A stretch of 64,000 bases of DNA from the NCBI RefSeq assembly GCF_028283685.1, contig NZ_JAPWKF010000004.1, positions 186,001-250,000 of the forward strand, given 5' to 3'. Both the position numbers and the translations under genes were made by a program. Below, piece after piece: positions 30,701-40,035 of the stretch. Source of the stretch: Edaphobacter sp. GTDB taxonomy: Bacteria; Acidobacteriota; Terriglobia; Terriglobales; Acidobacteriaceae. Each line of letters starts with the position of its first letter. The stretch's first letter is position 1. Under the pieces are notes generated by a model, which ran no database searches, had not been told where the DNA came from, and was given only the letters and a program-made list of their open reading frames with translations.

Positions 30701-32178
30701 CCTATGTCGAAGCTCTCTGGGGCAACACTGCTGGTGAGGCCGGGCAGAAGGAGCAGGCATTCAGGCAGTGTGTACAGGGATGGGTTCAGCTTCTCGGCCC
30801 CACAACAGCAGCTTCATTCGCCACTCGTCTCGGACTCCCTGCCGCCGAGGTTTTTCAGGCCTTCCTGGCCATGGAGATGCAGGGGCTGCTCATGCGCGGC
30901 CTCTTCGAACACGGCAAGCCCGAACACGATCATCAGATCGAGTGGTGCGAGCGGCGCATTTTGCAACGCATCCATCGACGCACGCTGCATACCCTGCGCA
31001 AGCAGATCGAGCCCCTCGCCCCAGCCGTCTACATGCGCTGGCTCCTCGAGTGGCAGCACCTCGCGCCGCAGACACAGCTCTCCGGCGAAGAGGGCGTGCT
31101 CGAGGCCCTGCATCAACTGGAAGGCTTCGAAGCGCCTGCCATCGAGTGGGAGCGCTCTCTGCTCCGTTCGCGCGTCGCCAACTACGACCCCAGGTGGCTC
31201 GACGCTCTCTGCCTCTCAGGAGCCGTCGGGTGGGGACGCATCTCCCCTCATCCTGCATGGTCGAACGCCGACGGAACCGGCCCGCGCCGCGTCGTTCCCA
31301 CCAACGCCGCTCCGATCACCTTCTACATCCGCGAGACCGCGGAGTGGCTTCCCCATGCGTTAGCGCGTGAGCGTATCGAAGACTCACGCCTGGCCGCATC
31401 GCTCAGCGCCGAGGCCCTCGCCGTGCGCTCTCTGCTCAGCGAGCGTGGCGCCTGCTTCGCCAATGACATGCAGCGGATCCTCGGCCTCTCGCGACAGCAA
31501 ACGCAGCAGGCCTTGTGGGAGCTGGCAACCGCGGGCCTCGCCGCCGCCGACGGTTACGATCAGCTGCGCTCCATCATGGACCCGCGCCGCAAACCATCCG
31601 CGGAGCCGAAGAGCGTCCTCGCCCGCCGCCCCACACGCTCGACCGCAGGACGATGGTCGCTGCTCACAGAAGAGGTGCACGCCGCTCCTTCTGCCATTGA
31701 ACAGGCCCGGCGCAACGAGGCCGCTCTGACGTCTTACGCCTGCATGCTGCTCACCCGTTACGGCATCCTCTCCCGCGACCTGCTTACCCGCGAATCGAAC
31801 GCTCCAAAGTGGCGCGACCTCGTCGCCATCCTGCGGCGTATGGAAGCACGCGGCGAAGTGCGTGGTGGCCGCTTCGTCACCGGGTTTGGCGGCGAGCAGT
31901 TTGCCCTGCCCGAAGCCGCGGACTCCCTGCGCGCCTCCAGAAGCAGGGAATCGCAGACCGTCATCGCTGTCTCCGCAGCCGATCCGGCCAATCTTGCCGG
32001 AATCGTGCTTCCCGGCGATCGCGTCCCTGCAATCCCGGGGCATCAGGTCTTCTACCGCAACGGAAAGATCCATCACGAAGGCGTGAACGAGGAGGCTGCA
32101 TCAGAACCCGCCGAAGTTCCGTCAGCGCTTCCTCTTCCTGCAACGGCTGTCACCGGCAGTCTTCCCATCTTTGGTTGA
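27739..32178 (+). CDS. lhr: Lhr-type large ATP-dependent helicase
   Basis: A 1479-residue SF2 helicase of the Lhr family (DNA repair-associated, RNA:DNA unwinding). Walker A SAPTGSGKT is at residues 55-63, DEIH box near 190, motif VGRAGHWRG near 390, and the long Lhr-specific C-terminal winged-helix and beta-barrel parts follow. The ATG at 27739 gives a natural N-terminus; a TTG at 27697 would add 14 residues of low-complexity sequence. TACAAT at 27727-27732 is exactly 6 nt before the ATG and there is no SD. Sits downstream of kdsC and upstream of a DUF5522 gene. Confidence 0.9.
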   Translation: MPVAAGETEAIEIPASLSWAHPVTAEWFLRRFGSPTEPQQEGWPAIAAGETTLISAPTGSGKTLAAFLVAIDQLLREAIAGTLPAATQILYVSPLKALSNDVQKNLDQPLREIQHLALERGYLSTEIRTGVRTGDTLQKDRTAMLRNPPHILVTTPESLYIMLTAGKARETIRRVRTVIVDEIHAIADDKRGAHLSLSLERLDSLVCGENRLSVGEWLTGRANPPQRIGLSATQNPIELVAEFLTGVHPDRRPAKIVQVGQRRELNLAIEVPSDELSSVLTTKMWEELFDKLATCTQTHRSTLVFVNTRRLVERIAFALAERLGPENVAAHHGSLSRTLRLDAEQRLKSGEIRILVATASLELGIDIGDIDLVCQIATTRSVSVAMQRVGRAGHWRGAVPKGRFFATTRDDLVEQAALIRRMRSGDLDLLEIPPEPIDVLMQQIVASCGAEPWDEDALYAVLTRALPYRNLSRGRFDEIVALLVDGIESSRGRYGSYLLRDGIHGQLHPRRGARMNAILNGGAIPETNLYSVILQPEGTQIATLDEHFAVDSSPGDVVLLGNSSWRIQRVEAAGRVLVEDAHGAPPSLPFWEGEAPQRTAILSDGVGELRQAISELTCNITPGYISPADPEVDQAIAWLKQHCGVCDGGAMQLIAYIVSGRAVLGSVPTKRTIIAERFFDDGGGMQLILHAPFGGRINKAWGLALRKRFCRGFNFELQAAATDNGINISLAEQHSFPLSDVFQFLTEHTARELLEQAALASPIFKTRWRWAANRSLQLLRFSKGKRIPPQIQRMRSEDLLASVFPQAAACFENIEGDIQIPAHPLVDEVMKDVLGEAMDLEGLIEVLRGIQDGSIQCLAVDTPVPSQFAHELLNANPYAYLDEAGLEERRARAVTLSRVLPASVLEEAGRLEQSAIDEVRRECWPDIRDEHELHDLLQSLVALPLEFFADRPAARHWPTLYDRLAPAGRARVADCNGIVCWSSTERTAYVEALWGNTAGEAGQKEQAFRQCVQGWVQLLGPTTAASFATRLGLPAAEVFQAFLAMEMQGLLMRGLFEHGKPEHDHQIEWCERRILQRIHRRTLHTLRKQIEPLAPAVYMRWLLEWQHLAPQTQLSGEEGVLEALHQLEGFEAPAIEWERSLLRSRVANYDPRWLDALCLSGAVGWGRISPHPAWSNADGTGPRRVVPTNAAPITFYIRETAEWLPHALARERIEDSRLAASLSAEALAVRSLLSERGACFANDMQRILGLSRQQTQQALWELATAGLAAADGYDQLRSIMDPRRKPSAEPKSVLARRPTRSTAGRWSLLTEEVHAAPSAIEQARRNEAALTSYACMLLTRYGILSRDLLTRESNAPKWRDLVAILRRMEARGEVRGGRFVTGFGGEQFALPEAADSLRASRSRESQTVIAVSAADPANLAGIVLPGDRVPAIPGHQVFYRNGKIHHEGVNEEAASEPAEVPSALPLPATAVTGSLPIFG

Positions 32179-32197
32179 CGAGGCTTACGAAGCAGGC

Positions 32198-32380
32198 ATG
32201 ACCGAACGAGACGATCCCATCCAACAGAAGAAAGCCCCGGAGCCGGAAGCAGCCTCGCAGGAGCTGGAGCCGGGCGACTTTTACTACGACGGACCCTACC
32301 TCGTCTTTACCGCCGCTTATCTCCTCAGGCGCGGAACCTGCTGTAACTCCGGCTGCCGCCATTGCCCCTATCGTTCTTAG
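32198..32380 (+). CDS. DUF5522 small protein
   Basis: 60 residues. The core reads GDFYYDGPYLVFTAAYLLRRG and ends with CCNSGCRHCPYRS, the Cys-rich tail that characterises DUF5522 (C-C-x-S-G-C-R-H-C-P-Y). The four clustered Cys suggest metal binding. An upstream TTG at 32171 is in frame but overlaps the lhr end; the ATG at 32198 fits the family. Co-directional with lhr, so probably co-transcribed. Function unknown. Confidence 0.8.
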   Translation: MTERDDPIQQKKAPEPEAASQELEPGDFYYDGPYLVFTAAYLLRRGTCCNSGCRHCPYRS

Positions 32381-32390
32381 CCGGCCCACG

Positions 32391-33296
32391 TCAGTTCTTC
32401 GTGGGTGCCTCTGCAGGCAATGGAGGAGCGGCACCTGAGGCGATGGGGATGCCCCTGGTTCGAAGGTCATGTGCATTCTTCACCAGCAGCAGCACGCGGG
32501 GGTCCTTGCGGTAGCGAGCCAGCGAATCGTCAAATGGCAATTGGCCCATCACGTCGAATCCCGCTTCGCTCGCCATGGTCAGAAAGTGGATCATCGCATC
32601 CTCATTGCCGCGACGCGCATACAGACGCGCCATCTCGTAGCAGAACCGCGCATGATCCGCCGGCGACAGCATCCGCGCCGTCACGCCGATCGAGCTGTGA
32701 TGCTGCATCAGGTCGGGATCGATCTTCAGCGCGGTGTCGTATTGCTTGCGCGCTGCTTCGAAATCCTTCTTCTCAAAGTAGGCGGTACCGAGATTGGAGT
32801 GATAGGTCGCCGACGCCTTGTCATACTTGATCGCCTTTTTGTAGTTGTTGATCGCGTTATCGTAGTGGCCGGTCAGATACTCAATCGCGCCGAGATTATT
32901 CCAGCCCTCGGGACTCTTCTTCTGCAGCTTCACCACCTGCTGGAAGTAGGCTCTGGCGGCGGCGAGATTCCGCAGCTCCAGCGAACTCACTCCCATCTTG
33001 TTCAGCAGGTCGATCGGGTTGCCGCCGCGTCGCAACGAAAACTCGTAGTAGTCCAGAGCATCGGCGATGAAGCGTCTCGCCCGCAGAATATCGGCAGCCG
33101 TCTCCAGCTGAGCCGCTGTCGCAATCGTGGGATCGGGAAGATGAGCGCGGACCGAGTTCCATGACGGATCCTCATGGTCGATCATTCGAACTTCTTCTCG
33201 GCTCAGGGCCCGAGGACTCTGTGCTGTTCCTGCCAGACCGGCCGACAGCAGCGCTGTCAGCATGAGGAAAGAGATCGTTCGTTGCGAGGAGAACAT
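32391..33296 (-). CDS. Exported TPR-repeat protein
   Basis: 301 residues with a signal peptide (MFSSQRTISFLMLTALLSAGLA) followed by tandem TPR helices from about residue 60 to 240 (for example GWNNLGAIEYLTGHYDNAINNYKKA, TYHSNLGTAYFEKKDFEAARKQY). The tail is Pro/Ala-rich. GGAGGTG lies 5-6 nt before the ATG. It is the last gene in a minus-strand envelope cluster, 86 bp after the VWFA gene. Probably a periplasmic or outer-membrane scaffold; the partner is unknown. Confidence 0.75.
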   Translation of the reverse strand: MFSSQRTISFLMLTALLSAGLAGTAQSPRALSREEVRMIDHEDPSWNSVRAHLPDPTIATAAQLETAADILRARRFIADALDYYEFSLRRGGNPIDLLNKMGVSSLELRNLAAARAYFQQVVKLQKKSPEGWNNLGAIEYLTGHYDNAINNYKKAIKYDKASATYHSNLGTAYFEKKDFEAARKQYDTALKIDPDLMQHHSSIGVTARMLSPADHARFCYEMARLYARRGNEDAMIHFLTMASEAGFDVMGQLPFDDSLARYRKDPRVLLLVKNAHDLRTRGIPIASGAAPPLPAEAPTKN

Positions 33297-33382
33297 GGCG
33301 CACCTCCAGGAGGTACGCCCACATCATCCGCCTCGATATCAGGGGTGTCAACGGCCCCGGTCACACCCCGCGCACCACTCTG

Positions 33383-35557
33383 TCAGCGGCCGCCCGTCGT
33401 CGCCTGAGCCGCAGGAGCTGCCTGAACCGGCGCCGCCGCAGGCTGGACACGCAGGGCCAGCCGCGGAAAACTGAAGCTGCCTCCCGCATCGTCGATCACG
33501 TTGACCTGGCAGACATACGTGCCCGGCTTCAGCTGCGCCAGGGGTACATCAAACTGGAAGGCGACCGCCCCGCGATCCGGAACATTGACCGCATCTGCCT
33601 GAATCAGCGGGGTCTCATAAACCTTCACGCCTCCGCTCATGAACTGGATGCTGGTCAACACTTTCACTGCACCCGCAGGACGGCGCGTCAGGCCCGGAGA
33701 TGGCGCCGGAGCCTGCCCCTTCTCCCGCGTGGGATCGTAGACCTCGTACAGAAAGTAAAGGTGCTGGTCCTGGCGGAAGACATGGGCAACATTGGGGATC
33801 CACTCCACGCCGTCGCGGATCAGAGGATTGTTCGTATTCTTCTTGTCGTTGCTCGGCGCCTGCTGGCTGGCCAGCACGATCGAGCTCATCTTCATCGGAA
33901 GCTTCTTCAGATCTGGTACCTGCAGGTCCGTCTCGAAGCTGCCCATCCGCCCCGTCTGGTTCTCTCTCACCACAAACTTCAGGTGATAACGGCCCGGCGC
34001 CAGCGTGAATCCGGTCGAGTATTGAATGTTCTTGCGCTGCGCCTGCTGGGCCTGGTCGAGCGCCAGCTTCACCGTCTCCCGCGCATCGCCAACGACGATA
34101 CCCTGAGAGTTCTTAATCTGGCCAATAAAGTCGATCGTCGCCTTGTCGCGATCGCCATTCTTGATAAAGGAGATCTGTGATCCCGGAACGATCAGAGACA
34201 CCGGTACGAAGAAGCGGTTGTCCGTCATGCGGAAGTAGAGCGCCTGCAGATACAGCGCAACATCCGTTGCTGGAAGATCGCTTCGCATCTGCTCGGTCAG
34301 CGCCAGCTCGCGGTCTTCTGTCTTCTGGTGCTGGAAGTCGGCAGGAGCGTAGTAGCCGGGACGATACTCCAGCTTCAGGTCAGGACGGTTCACCTTCACC
34401 GTCAGGTGGCGATACGCTCCGTCCCGCGCAGGATTGGCCGAGCGGAAGCCGATGATGTAGTAGGCCTCCGTGTCGTGCTGGATCTGCTGAAAGACAGGCC
34501 CGAAGTCATTGGAGTCGAAGAAGGCCTTGCCGCCCGTATCGCTCGAAAGCGTCGACAGCACCTCCTGCGATCCGAAGTTGGCGTCCAGTTGGCTCTGCAT
34601 CGCGCCGCCGCTGTAAGCTGAGGTGCCTCGCAGGCTTCCCTGCGAGGCATTGCCCACCGGTGGCAGCGCCTCGAGTCCGCGTGAGTCCACGCTGTAGATG
34701 GCCATGTTCGCTCGTACGGCGGCGTTGGTCGCCGCCCGCATGCTCGCCTGATTTTCAATGCCCTGGCGTGTCAATCCGCCGGAGAAATAAAGCAGGCTCT
34801 TCCGCTGATCGACCTTTTCCAGGCTCTTGGCGATCGAGCGAATGGCATAGAGTTCGCGGTCGGTATTCAGCGCGTTGTACTCGGAGTCATCCGCCGTAAA
34901 GCTGGACCCGTCGTCTGCCGTGCCCTCGGACGTTCCGCCTTCGTTGCCATTGGCAAAGCCCGTGCCTTCACTGCCGTTGTAGCGCCCCACGCCGCGCAGC
35001 AGAGCTGTCTTGTCCGCGGTGAAATCCTGGTCCATCGTCAGCGCGGTCGACATGCTGACCAGCGCAACCAGATCAGCGGGTTGCATTTTGCTCTTGATGT
35101 AGTCCTGCGCCGACTCCACCGCGCGATCGATATCCTCCGGCTGCATACTGCTCAGGTCGAAGAACATCACGATCAGCCGGTGGTCCTTCAACTCCGCAGG
35201 GTCGGCCGCAAAGTTGCGGTTGACGAGGTCTGCGATAGAGGTCTTGCCGCTTACCGTGGCATTCTCGTGCAACGCAACGGCCTCATCCACGGCCTGAAAA
35301 TCGAAGCTGCGAATCGTCTGCGGCTTGCCGTTCTCCAGAACGGTAAAGTCCGACGCCTTCAGGCCCTTGACCACCGCACCCGTCTTCTTATCGCGGACTA
35401 CGACGTTGGTCAGCACAATATCGCTCTGCACCTTCAGCGTGAAGGTGCCGTTGCCTGCGTCCTGCTGGGCAAAGAGCCAGGGCTGGCCGAGCGGCGCCAC
35501 GGTGAGTGCTGCTGCCAGCAGAGATACGGCCGTTCTTCGCTTGAGTATCGTCATCAT
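33383..35557 (-). CDS. VWFA-related protein (acidobacterial type)
   Basis: 724 residues. Signal peptide at the N-terminus (MMTILKRRTAVSLLAAALTVAPLG). An Ig/carboxypeptidase-regulatory-like segment (VQSDIVLTNVVVRDKKTG), then a von Willebrand A domain (about 105-300) with the metal-dependent adhesion pattern VMFFDLSSMQ. C-terminal beta-rich domains follow. The ATG starts 2 nt after the stop of the TonB receptor gene, so the two are coupled. Such VWFA proteins are abundant in Acidobacteriota and of unknown role; adhesion or envelope assembly is inferred. Confidence 0.82.
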   Translation of the reverse strand: MMTILKRRTAVSLLAAALTVAPLGQPWLFAQQDAGNGTFTLKVQSDIVLTNVVVRDKKTGAVVKGLKASDFTVLENGKPQTIRSFDFQAVDEAVALHENATVSGKTSIADLVNRNFAADPAELKDHRLIVMFFDLSSMQPEDIDRAVESAQDYIKSKMQPADLVALVSMSTALTMDQDFTADKTALLRGVGRYNGSEGTGFANGNEGGTSEGTADDGSSFTADDSEYNALNTDRELYAIRSIAKSLEKVDQRKSLLYFSGGLTRQGIENQASMRAATNAAVRANMAIYSVDSRGLEALPPVGNASQGSLRGTSAYSGGAMQSQLDANFGSQEVLSTLSSDTGGKAFFDSNDFGPVFQQIQHDTEAYYIIGFRSANPARDGAYRHLTVKVNRPDLKLEYRPGYYAPADFQHQKTEDRELALTEQMRSDLPATDVALYLQALYFRMTDNRFFVPVSLIVPGSQISFIKNGDRDKATIDFIGQIKNSQGIVVGDARETVKLALDQAQQAQRKNIQYSTGFTLAPGRYHLKFVVRENQTGRMGSFETDLQVPDLKKLPMKMSSIVLASQQAPSNDKKNTNNPLIRDGVEWIPNVAHVFRQDQHLYFLYEVYDPTREKGQAPAPSPGLTRRPAGAVKVLTSIQFMSGGVKVYETPLIQADAVNVPDRGAVAFQFDVPLAQLKPGTYVCQVNVIDDAGGSFSFPRLALRVQPAAAPVQAAPAAQATTGGR

Positions 35558-35559
35558 GG

Positions 35560-38500
35560 CTAGAACCTGTACCGCGCTATGAAGGTGATGCGCCGCATCG
35601 CCGCAGTCGAGGTGACCTGGCCAAAGGTGCGCGAGTTGAGAGTGGTATCGATGCCCGAGTACTGAACCGTGTTGAATACATTGGTCGCCGTCATGCGAGC
35701 TTCAAACGATCGCGTCTCGCCCATGGCCACCGTACGCGAGAGAGAGGTATCGACGGCAACCGTCCCCGGCCCGCGGATGGAGCCGCGCGACGCCGTTCCA
35801 AAGACATCGGCAGGCGTGGCGAAAGCACCCGGATTGAACCAGTCGAGGATCGTCCCGTTACCGGAGATCGGTTGCGTGAAGACGCGGTCCGGACGCAGCG
35901 TGTTGTTGGTGCCGGTCGCCGTCTCACTGACCGTCGCGGAATAGTGCGGCGTAAAGTAATTGCCGGTCGCGAAGGTAAAGTCCCCCGAGAGCGAGAAGCC
36001 ATCAAACACCTTCGACCATACTCCCTTGTTCGCAAGGAAGGCGCGATTCGGACCAAACGGCAGCTCCAGCACCCAGTTGCCGGTCAGCTTCTGCCGAATG
36101 TCGAAGGAGCTGTTGCCCTCTTCCGCTGCGAGGTTCTGATCGTTCTGTGCCGGCGTCACCGTCGAACCGCCGATCGACGAAGCATTGTCGATCGAATGTC
36201 CGTACTGGTAGGTCGCCTGCAACGAGACGCCCTTCTGCATCCGCTTGCGTGCGTTGATGCTCAAAGCATTGAATCGCGAGAAGCCCTGCGAGTCTTCGTA
36301 GTAATAGACCTGCGCCGTCGGGTCCAGAACGCTGGCCGCTGTGCGGTTCGGAGCCCGGACGATATCCAGCGCTCCGCCCTTGGCGCCGTTGTAACCGACA
36401 TTCAGCACGATACCCAGCGGCAGCGTGCGCTGCATGTCGATGTTCCACACCTGCACATGACCCAGCCGGTAGTTCGGGTTCACGCTGTAGTTGTTCTGCA
36501 CCGCAGCCGTCGAGCAGTTGAAGGCGTTGGCAAACTGCAGCACGCCGCATCCCTGTTGATTGACGATGTTGGTCTGCGTCACCGCGAACGGCGGCTGGAA
36601 GGCGAGCTGCCTTGCAAACGTGGAGTACTGCTGCGTGTTGTAGTTGATGCCATAGCCGCCGCGCAGCACCGTCTGCCCGAACAACTTGCCCTTTATGCGA
36701 TACGCAAAGCCAAAGCGCGGCGAGAACATCGTGCGGTCGTTGTTCACCAGCGAGTTCGAATACTTCATCCCGCTGTAGGGTCCGGTCTGCCCCGGCGTCA
36801 CGGCAGCAACCTGGCTGAAGTCCGCATTGTGATCGAGGTTCGCCAGGCGGTTGTTCTTCTCCGAGTACGGCGAGAAATACTCATACCGTAGCCCGTAGTT
36901 CAGCGTCAGGCTCGGCAGGATGCGCCAGTCGTCGTTCGCATACAGGTCCCAGATGTTCGCGCGCAGATAGGTCTTCTGCAGTCCAGCCTGGACAGCCGCC
37001 TGCTGCGGCATGCCGAGCAGGAAGTCCGCGAAGCCGTAGCCGTTCGAGAGATCCTTCGAAGACGTCGCCGTATGCTGCGTGGCGTATCCGCTGAAGGTAA
37101 AGGAGCCCAGCGGGCTGGCGCCGCTCTGCAGATTGCCCGGTGCCGTCAGCGTATCGACATGCAGGCGGCGGAAGTCGCCGCCAAAGCGCATGTTGTGCTT
37201 CTTGATATTCCAGCTGACGAAGTCCGTAAACGAGATCGTCTGGCTGACGGAGTCGCTCGGCGTCGTGGAGCTGAGTCCCGTCAGTCCGGTAAAGGTCAGC
37301 GTGGGGACACCGTAGTAAAACGGGTTCGCTGCAACCGTTGCATTCCCGACCAGCACTCCGGCGTCGGCCGCAGGGTTGTCCGTGCCATTCGTGAAGTAGT
37401 TCAACGTCGTCGCATGCGAGCGATTCCACGTCAGCGTCGCATTGTTTCTCAGCTTGCCGTAGCCAACGGTGTAACCGGCTGAGATGTTATAGCCGTCCGA
37501 AGCCGTCGAGCCTCCCAGCGGCAGAAAGATATTGCGATTGTCAGCTGCCGAGTGGCTGTACGATCCGTTGAAGTTGATGTTTTGTGTAAGCGTCTTCGGT
37601 CCGTTGGACGACTGCCGCCGTCCCCCTCCTCCGCCGCCGCCAAACGGGCCGAAGCCCGTGCTCTGGCCAAAGTTCCGTACGTAACGCATCGCGGCCATCA
37701 CAGCATTCTGCCCGGCCGTTGTGACGGTCTGGTAGTTGTATCCCTGGGCGCCGGTGGTCGCAATGTTCGGCGCGGGGTAATACTTCATCAGTGCCTGCGA
37801 CTGCGGCGAGATGCGGTTGCCGCAGATCACGTTCAGCACCCCATTGCACGCAAACTGCTGGCTCGTCGACGGGTCGTAGAGCGGCGTGCTCAGGGAAGAG
37901 AAGTCGCCGCCGCGTTCCGCCTCGGTCGGTACCGTGCCATACAGGTTCTGCGGCGTCGTATTGCGCTGACCCGTCACATTCAGAAAGATGAACTGCTTGC
38001 TGCTGGGCTTGATCAGGCCCGGGATATAAGGCGACCCGGTAAAGCTCAGGCCAAAGCGGTTGTTGCTGTACGAAGGCTTGGTCACGGGAGCACCGGTCAG
38101 CGAGAACGTCGTCGCGTCCAGCGCCCCATTGCCCCCCTGGTAGAAGATCGCGCCGTGCGGCTGTGTCGGATCGAAGCCGCGCCCACGGCCACCACCACCG
38201 CCACGCATCCCAAGCCCGCCGCCTCCGCGACCGCCCCCGCCCGGTCCGCCGCCAGGCCCCATCATGCCGCCCAGCATCCCGGCCACGGCGTTGACCATAT
38301 CGCTCTGTGCGCCACCCTGCTGGCGTGCACGCGCCATCGCGTCCTCAATGCGTTCCCGGACCTCGTCCTCGTTGAAGTTTGCTAGTCCGTTGGTCTGGCC
38401 CATCTGGCCGCTCACGGCAACCGAGTCCGTCGCCGCAGAGTCGCCGCCCAGCCCGGCCAGCGTCGGCATCTGCGCCCCGCTGTTCGCCGTGCCCGCACTG

Positions 38501-39048
38501 GCGTCCGAGAGATCGCCGCCGCTTCCCGTCACATTAAGAGATTGCATGCCCCGGCTTACAGCTCCTGCCAGAGTGCTCGACGCTGCAGCCTGTTGCTTCT
38601 GCTGCAGCTCCTCCTGCTGCTGGACGCGCGAGGCCAGCTGCAGGGTGATGCTGACGGTCTGCTCCGGCTTGCCGCCGTTCTCGCTCGCCGCATTGATCAG
38701 CACCTCCTGCGTCTCGCTGGCGAACGCCGCAAGCTCCGTCTTCACCACGTAGCGTCCGTTCTTTGGAATCGTCATGGCGAAAGCGCCCGACACATCAGTC
38801 GTGGTGGCATACTTCTTGCCGGTCAGTGTGTTGGTCGCGGTCACAGCAACACCGGGCAGCGGAATGGCTCCCGCCTTGATCGAGCCGCGAATCGTCCCCC
38901 CGGCCGCCTGTACGGCGGTCTGCGCCGGTAGCTGTGCCGCTGGTGATCCCTGTGTCGCGGGTGCCGCGTCCTGCGCCTGCGCCGTATACCCCGCGCCGAG
39001 CAACACCGCTCCCGCCAACATGGACCGAAGGATGGTTCGAGCTGTCAT
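35560..39048 (-). CDS. Oar-like TonB-dependent receptor with carboxypeptidase-regulatory-like domain
   Basis: About 1162 residues. An N-terminal signal (MTARTILRSMLAGAVLLGAG) is followed by a carboxypeptidase-regulatory-like domain (GGTIRGSIKAGAIPLPGVAVTATN). Next come a low-complexity linker with a Gly-rich tract (around 235-290) and another Gly run near residue 470, and a long beta-barrel part with Ser/Asn/Tyr-rich strands ending in ARYRF (terminal aromatic typical of outer-membrane barrels). Start chosen at ATG 39048 (GTGGGGAACGG upstream); ATGs at 39084 and 39078 are alternatives. Probably imports a complex nutrient; the substrate is not predictable. Confidence 0.85.
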   Translation of the reverse strand: MTARTILRSMLAGAVLLGAGYTAQAQDAAPATQGSPAAQLPAQTAVQAAGGTIRGSIKAGAIPLPGVAVTATNTLTGKKYATTTDVSGAFAMTIPKNGRYVVKTELAAFASETQEVLINAASENGGKPEQTVSITLQLASRVQQQEELQQKQQAAASSTLAGAVSRGMQSLNVTGSGGDLSDASAGTANSGAQMPTLAGLGGDSAATDSVAVSGQMGQTNGLANFNEDEVRERIEDAMARARQQGGAQSDMVNAVAGMLGGMMGPGGGPGGGGRGGGGLGMRGGGGGRGRGFDPTQPHGAIFYQGGNGALDATTFSLTGAPVTKPSYSNNRFGLSFTGSPYIPGLIKPSSKQFIFLNVTGQRNTTPQNLYGTVPTEAERGGDFSSLSTPLYDPSTSQQFACNGVLNVICGNRISPQSQALMKYYPAPNIATTGAQGYNYQTVTTAGQNAVMAAMRYVRNFGQSTGFGPFGGGGGGGRRQSSNGPKTLTQNINFNGSYSHSAADNRNIFLPLGGSTASDGYNISAGYTVGYGKLRNNATLTWNRSHATTLNYFTNGTDNPAADAGVLVGNATVAANPFYYGVPTLTFTGLTGLSSTTPSDSVSQTISFTDFVSWNIKKHNMRFGGDFRRLHVDTLTAPGNLQSGASPLGSFTFSGYATQHTATSSKDLSNGYGFADFLLGMPQQAAVQAGLQKTYLRANIWDLYANDDWRILPSLTLNYGLRYEYFSPYSEKNNRLANLDHNADFSQVAAVTPGQTGPYSGMKYSNSLVNNDRTMFSPRFGFAYRIKGKLFGQTVLRGGYGINYNTQQYSTFARQLAFQPPFAVTQTNIVNQQGCGVLQFANAFNCSTAAVQNNYSVNPNYRLGHVQVWNIDMQRTLPLGIVLNVGYNGAKGGALDIVRAPNRTAASVLDPTAQVYYYEDSQGFSRFNALSINARKRMQKGVSLQATYQYGHSIDNASSIGGSTVTPAQNDQNLAAEEGNSSFDIRQKLTGNWVLELPFGPNRAFLANKGVWSKVFDGFSLSGDFTFATGNYFTPHYSATVSETATGTNNTLRPDRVFTQPISGNGTILDWFNPGAFATPADVFGTASRGSIRGPGTVAVDTSLSRTVAMGETRSFEARMTATNVFNTVQYSGIDTTLNSRTFGQVTSTAAMRRITFIARYRF

Positions 39049-39100
39049 CCCGTTCCCCACTCGCAAAACAACCGTCATGGTCATGTGTCTGTTCGCCTGA

Positions 39101-39934
39101 TTACTGATTCGGTGCAGTCTGTGCCGGAGCCGCCGCACCTGCTGGAGGCTGTCCTTCGCGCCGCATGCGCGGTCCGCCCATCGCTCCCGGAGGAACCACC
39201 GTCAGCGTCGTCGGCACAAAGACGCCATGCTTCAGCGATCCCTGTCCCGCGATCATGTCGCCGACCTTTAGATCGGCAAGCGTGATGCTCTCATTCCCGC
39301 TCCCCTGCATCGTGCCCTGCGGCCCGGAGGGCAGAGGCGATGTCGAGCCATCCGCGCGAACGACAGCCCTCCTTCCTCCGCGGCGGAACGAGGTCGTCTC
39401 GTCTACTTCGATCACCTGCGTCACGTTATCCGCGCGCTGGATGGTCAGCTTCGTCTCATCCATGGCGGTCACCTTGCCCGTGATGTACTCCTTACCCATG
39501 CCTTCGCGAAGCCGCTTCACCTGCGCAGCATCCATTACGGCAACGAATAGCGCATGAAGAGTCTTGTTGGGAGCATCCAGTTCGCCGGTCGCTCCGATCC
39601 CGTCTCCCGGCTTGATCTCCTCGATCTTGATCAGCTGCGGCTGGCGCGGCCCATCCGTCGGAGCGGCACCAGGCAGGCGGTTCTCCTTCAATAGACGTGT
39701 ATTCGGCGTAACCGCGACGGTATACAAGTCGCCCGCGTCGGTCTTGATCGTCAGCTTGTCGGCGGCAACTGTCGTCACCGTGCCGTGAACCATCGGCTGT
39801 CGTGCAAAGCCCATCCCTCCGCGACGACCCTCCTGCGCAGAAGAAGCTGCGTCCTGCGCGCTCGCGGGGGGCATGCCGTTTGAAAGAAGTACCGCAAAAA
39901 GACTGCAAACCAGGATCAATCTCATCGTTTTCAT
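39101..39934 (-). CDS. Exported DUF5666-like OB-fold repeat protein
   Basis: 277 residues with a signal peptide (MKTMRLILVCSLFAVLLSNG). Two or three copies of a beta-strand unit follow, each with the pattern HGTVTTVAADKLTIKTDAGDLYTVAV, ITGKVTAMDETKLTIQRADNVTQVIEV and then GDMIAGQG, typical of DUF5666/OB-like repeats. The tail is Pro/Gly/Arg-rich. ATG at 39934 chosen to start the signal. It is first in a minus-strand cluster with the TonB receptor, VWFA and TPR genes, and is divergent from the VIT gene. Role in the envelope inferred. Confidence 0.7.
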   Translation of the reverse strand: MKTMRLILVCSLFAVLLSNGMPPASAQDAASSAQEGRRGGMGFARQPMVHGTVTTVAADKLTIKTDAGDLYTVAVTPNTRLLKENRLPGAAPTDGPRQPQLIKIEEIKPGDGIGATGELDAPNKTLHALFVAVMDAAQVKRLREGMGKEYITGKVTAMDETKLTIQRADNVTQVIEVDETTSFRRGGRRAVVRADGSTSPLPSGPQGTMQGSGNESITLADLKVGDMIAGQGSLKHGVFVPTTLTVVPPGAMGGPRMRREGQPPAGAAAPAQTAPNQ

Positions 39935-40035
39935 TTCCCGTGCCTGTACAGACGCATATCTCCGGCGAAAGACTCTGTGGGAGTACAAATCCTTGACGTT
40001 GCCGGTCACATCCACCGTCCCGATACACTATCGCT

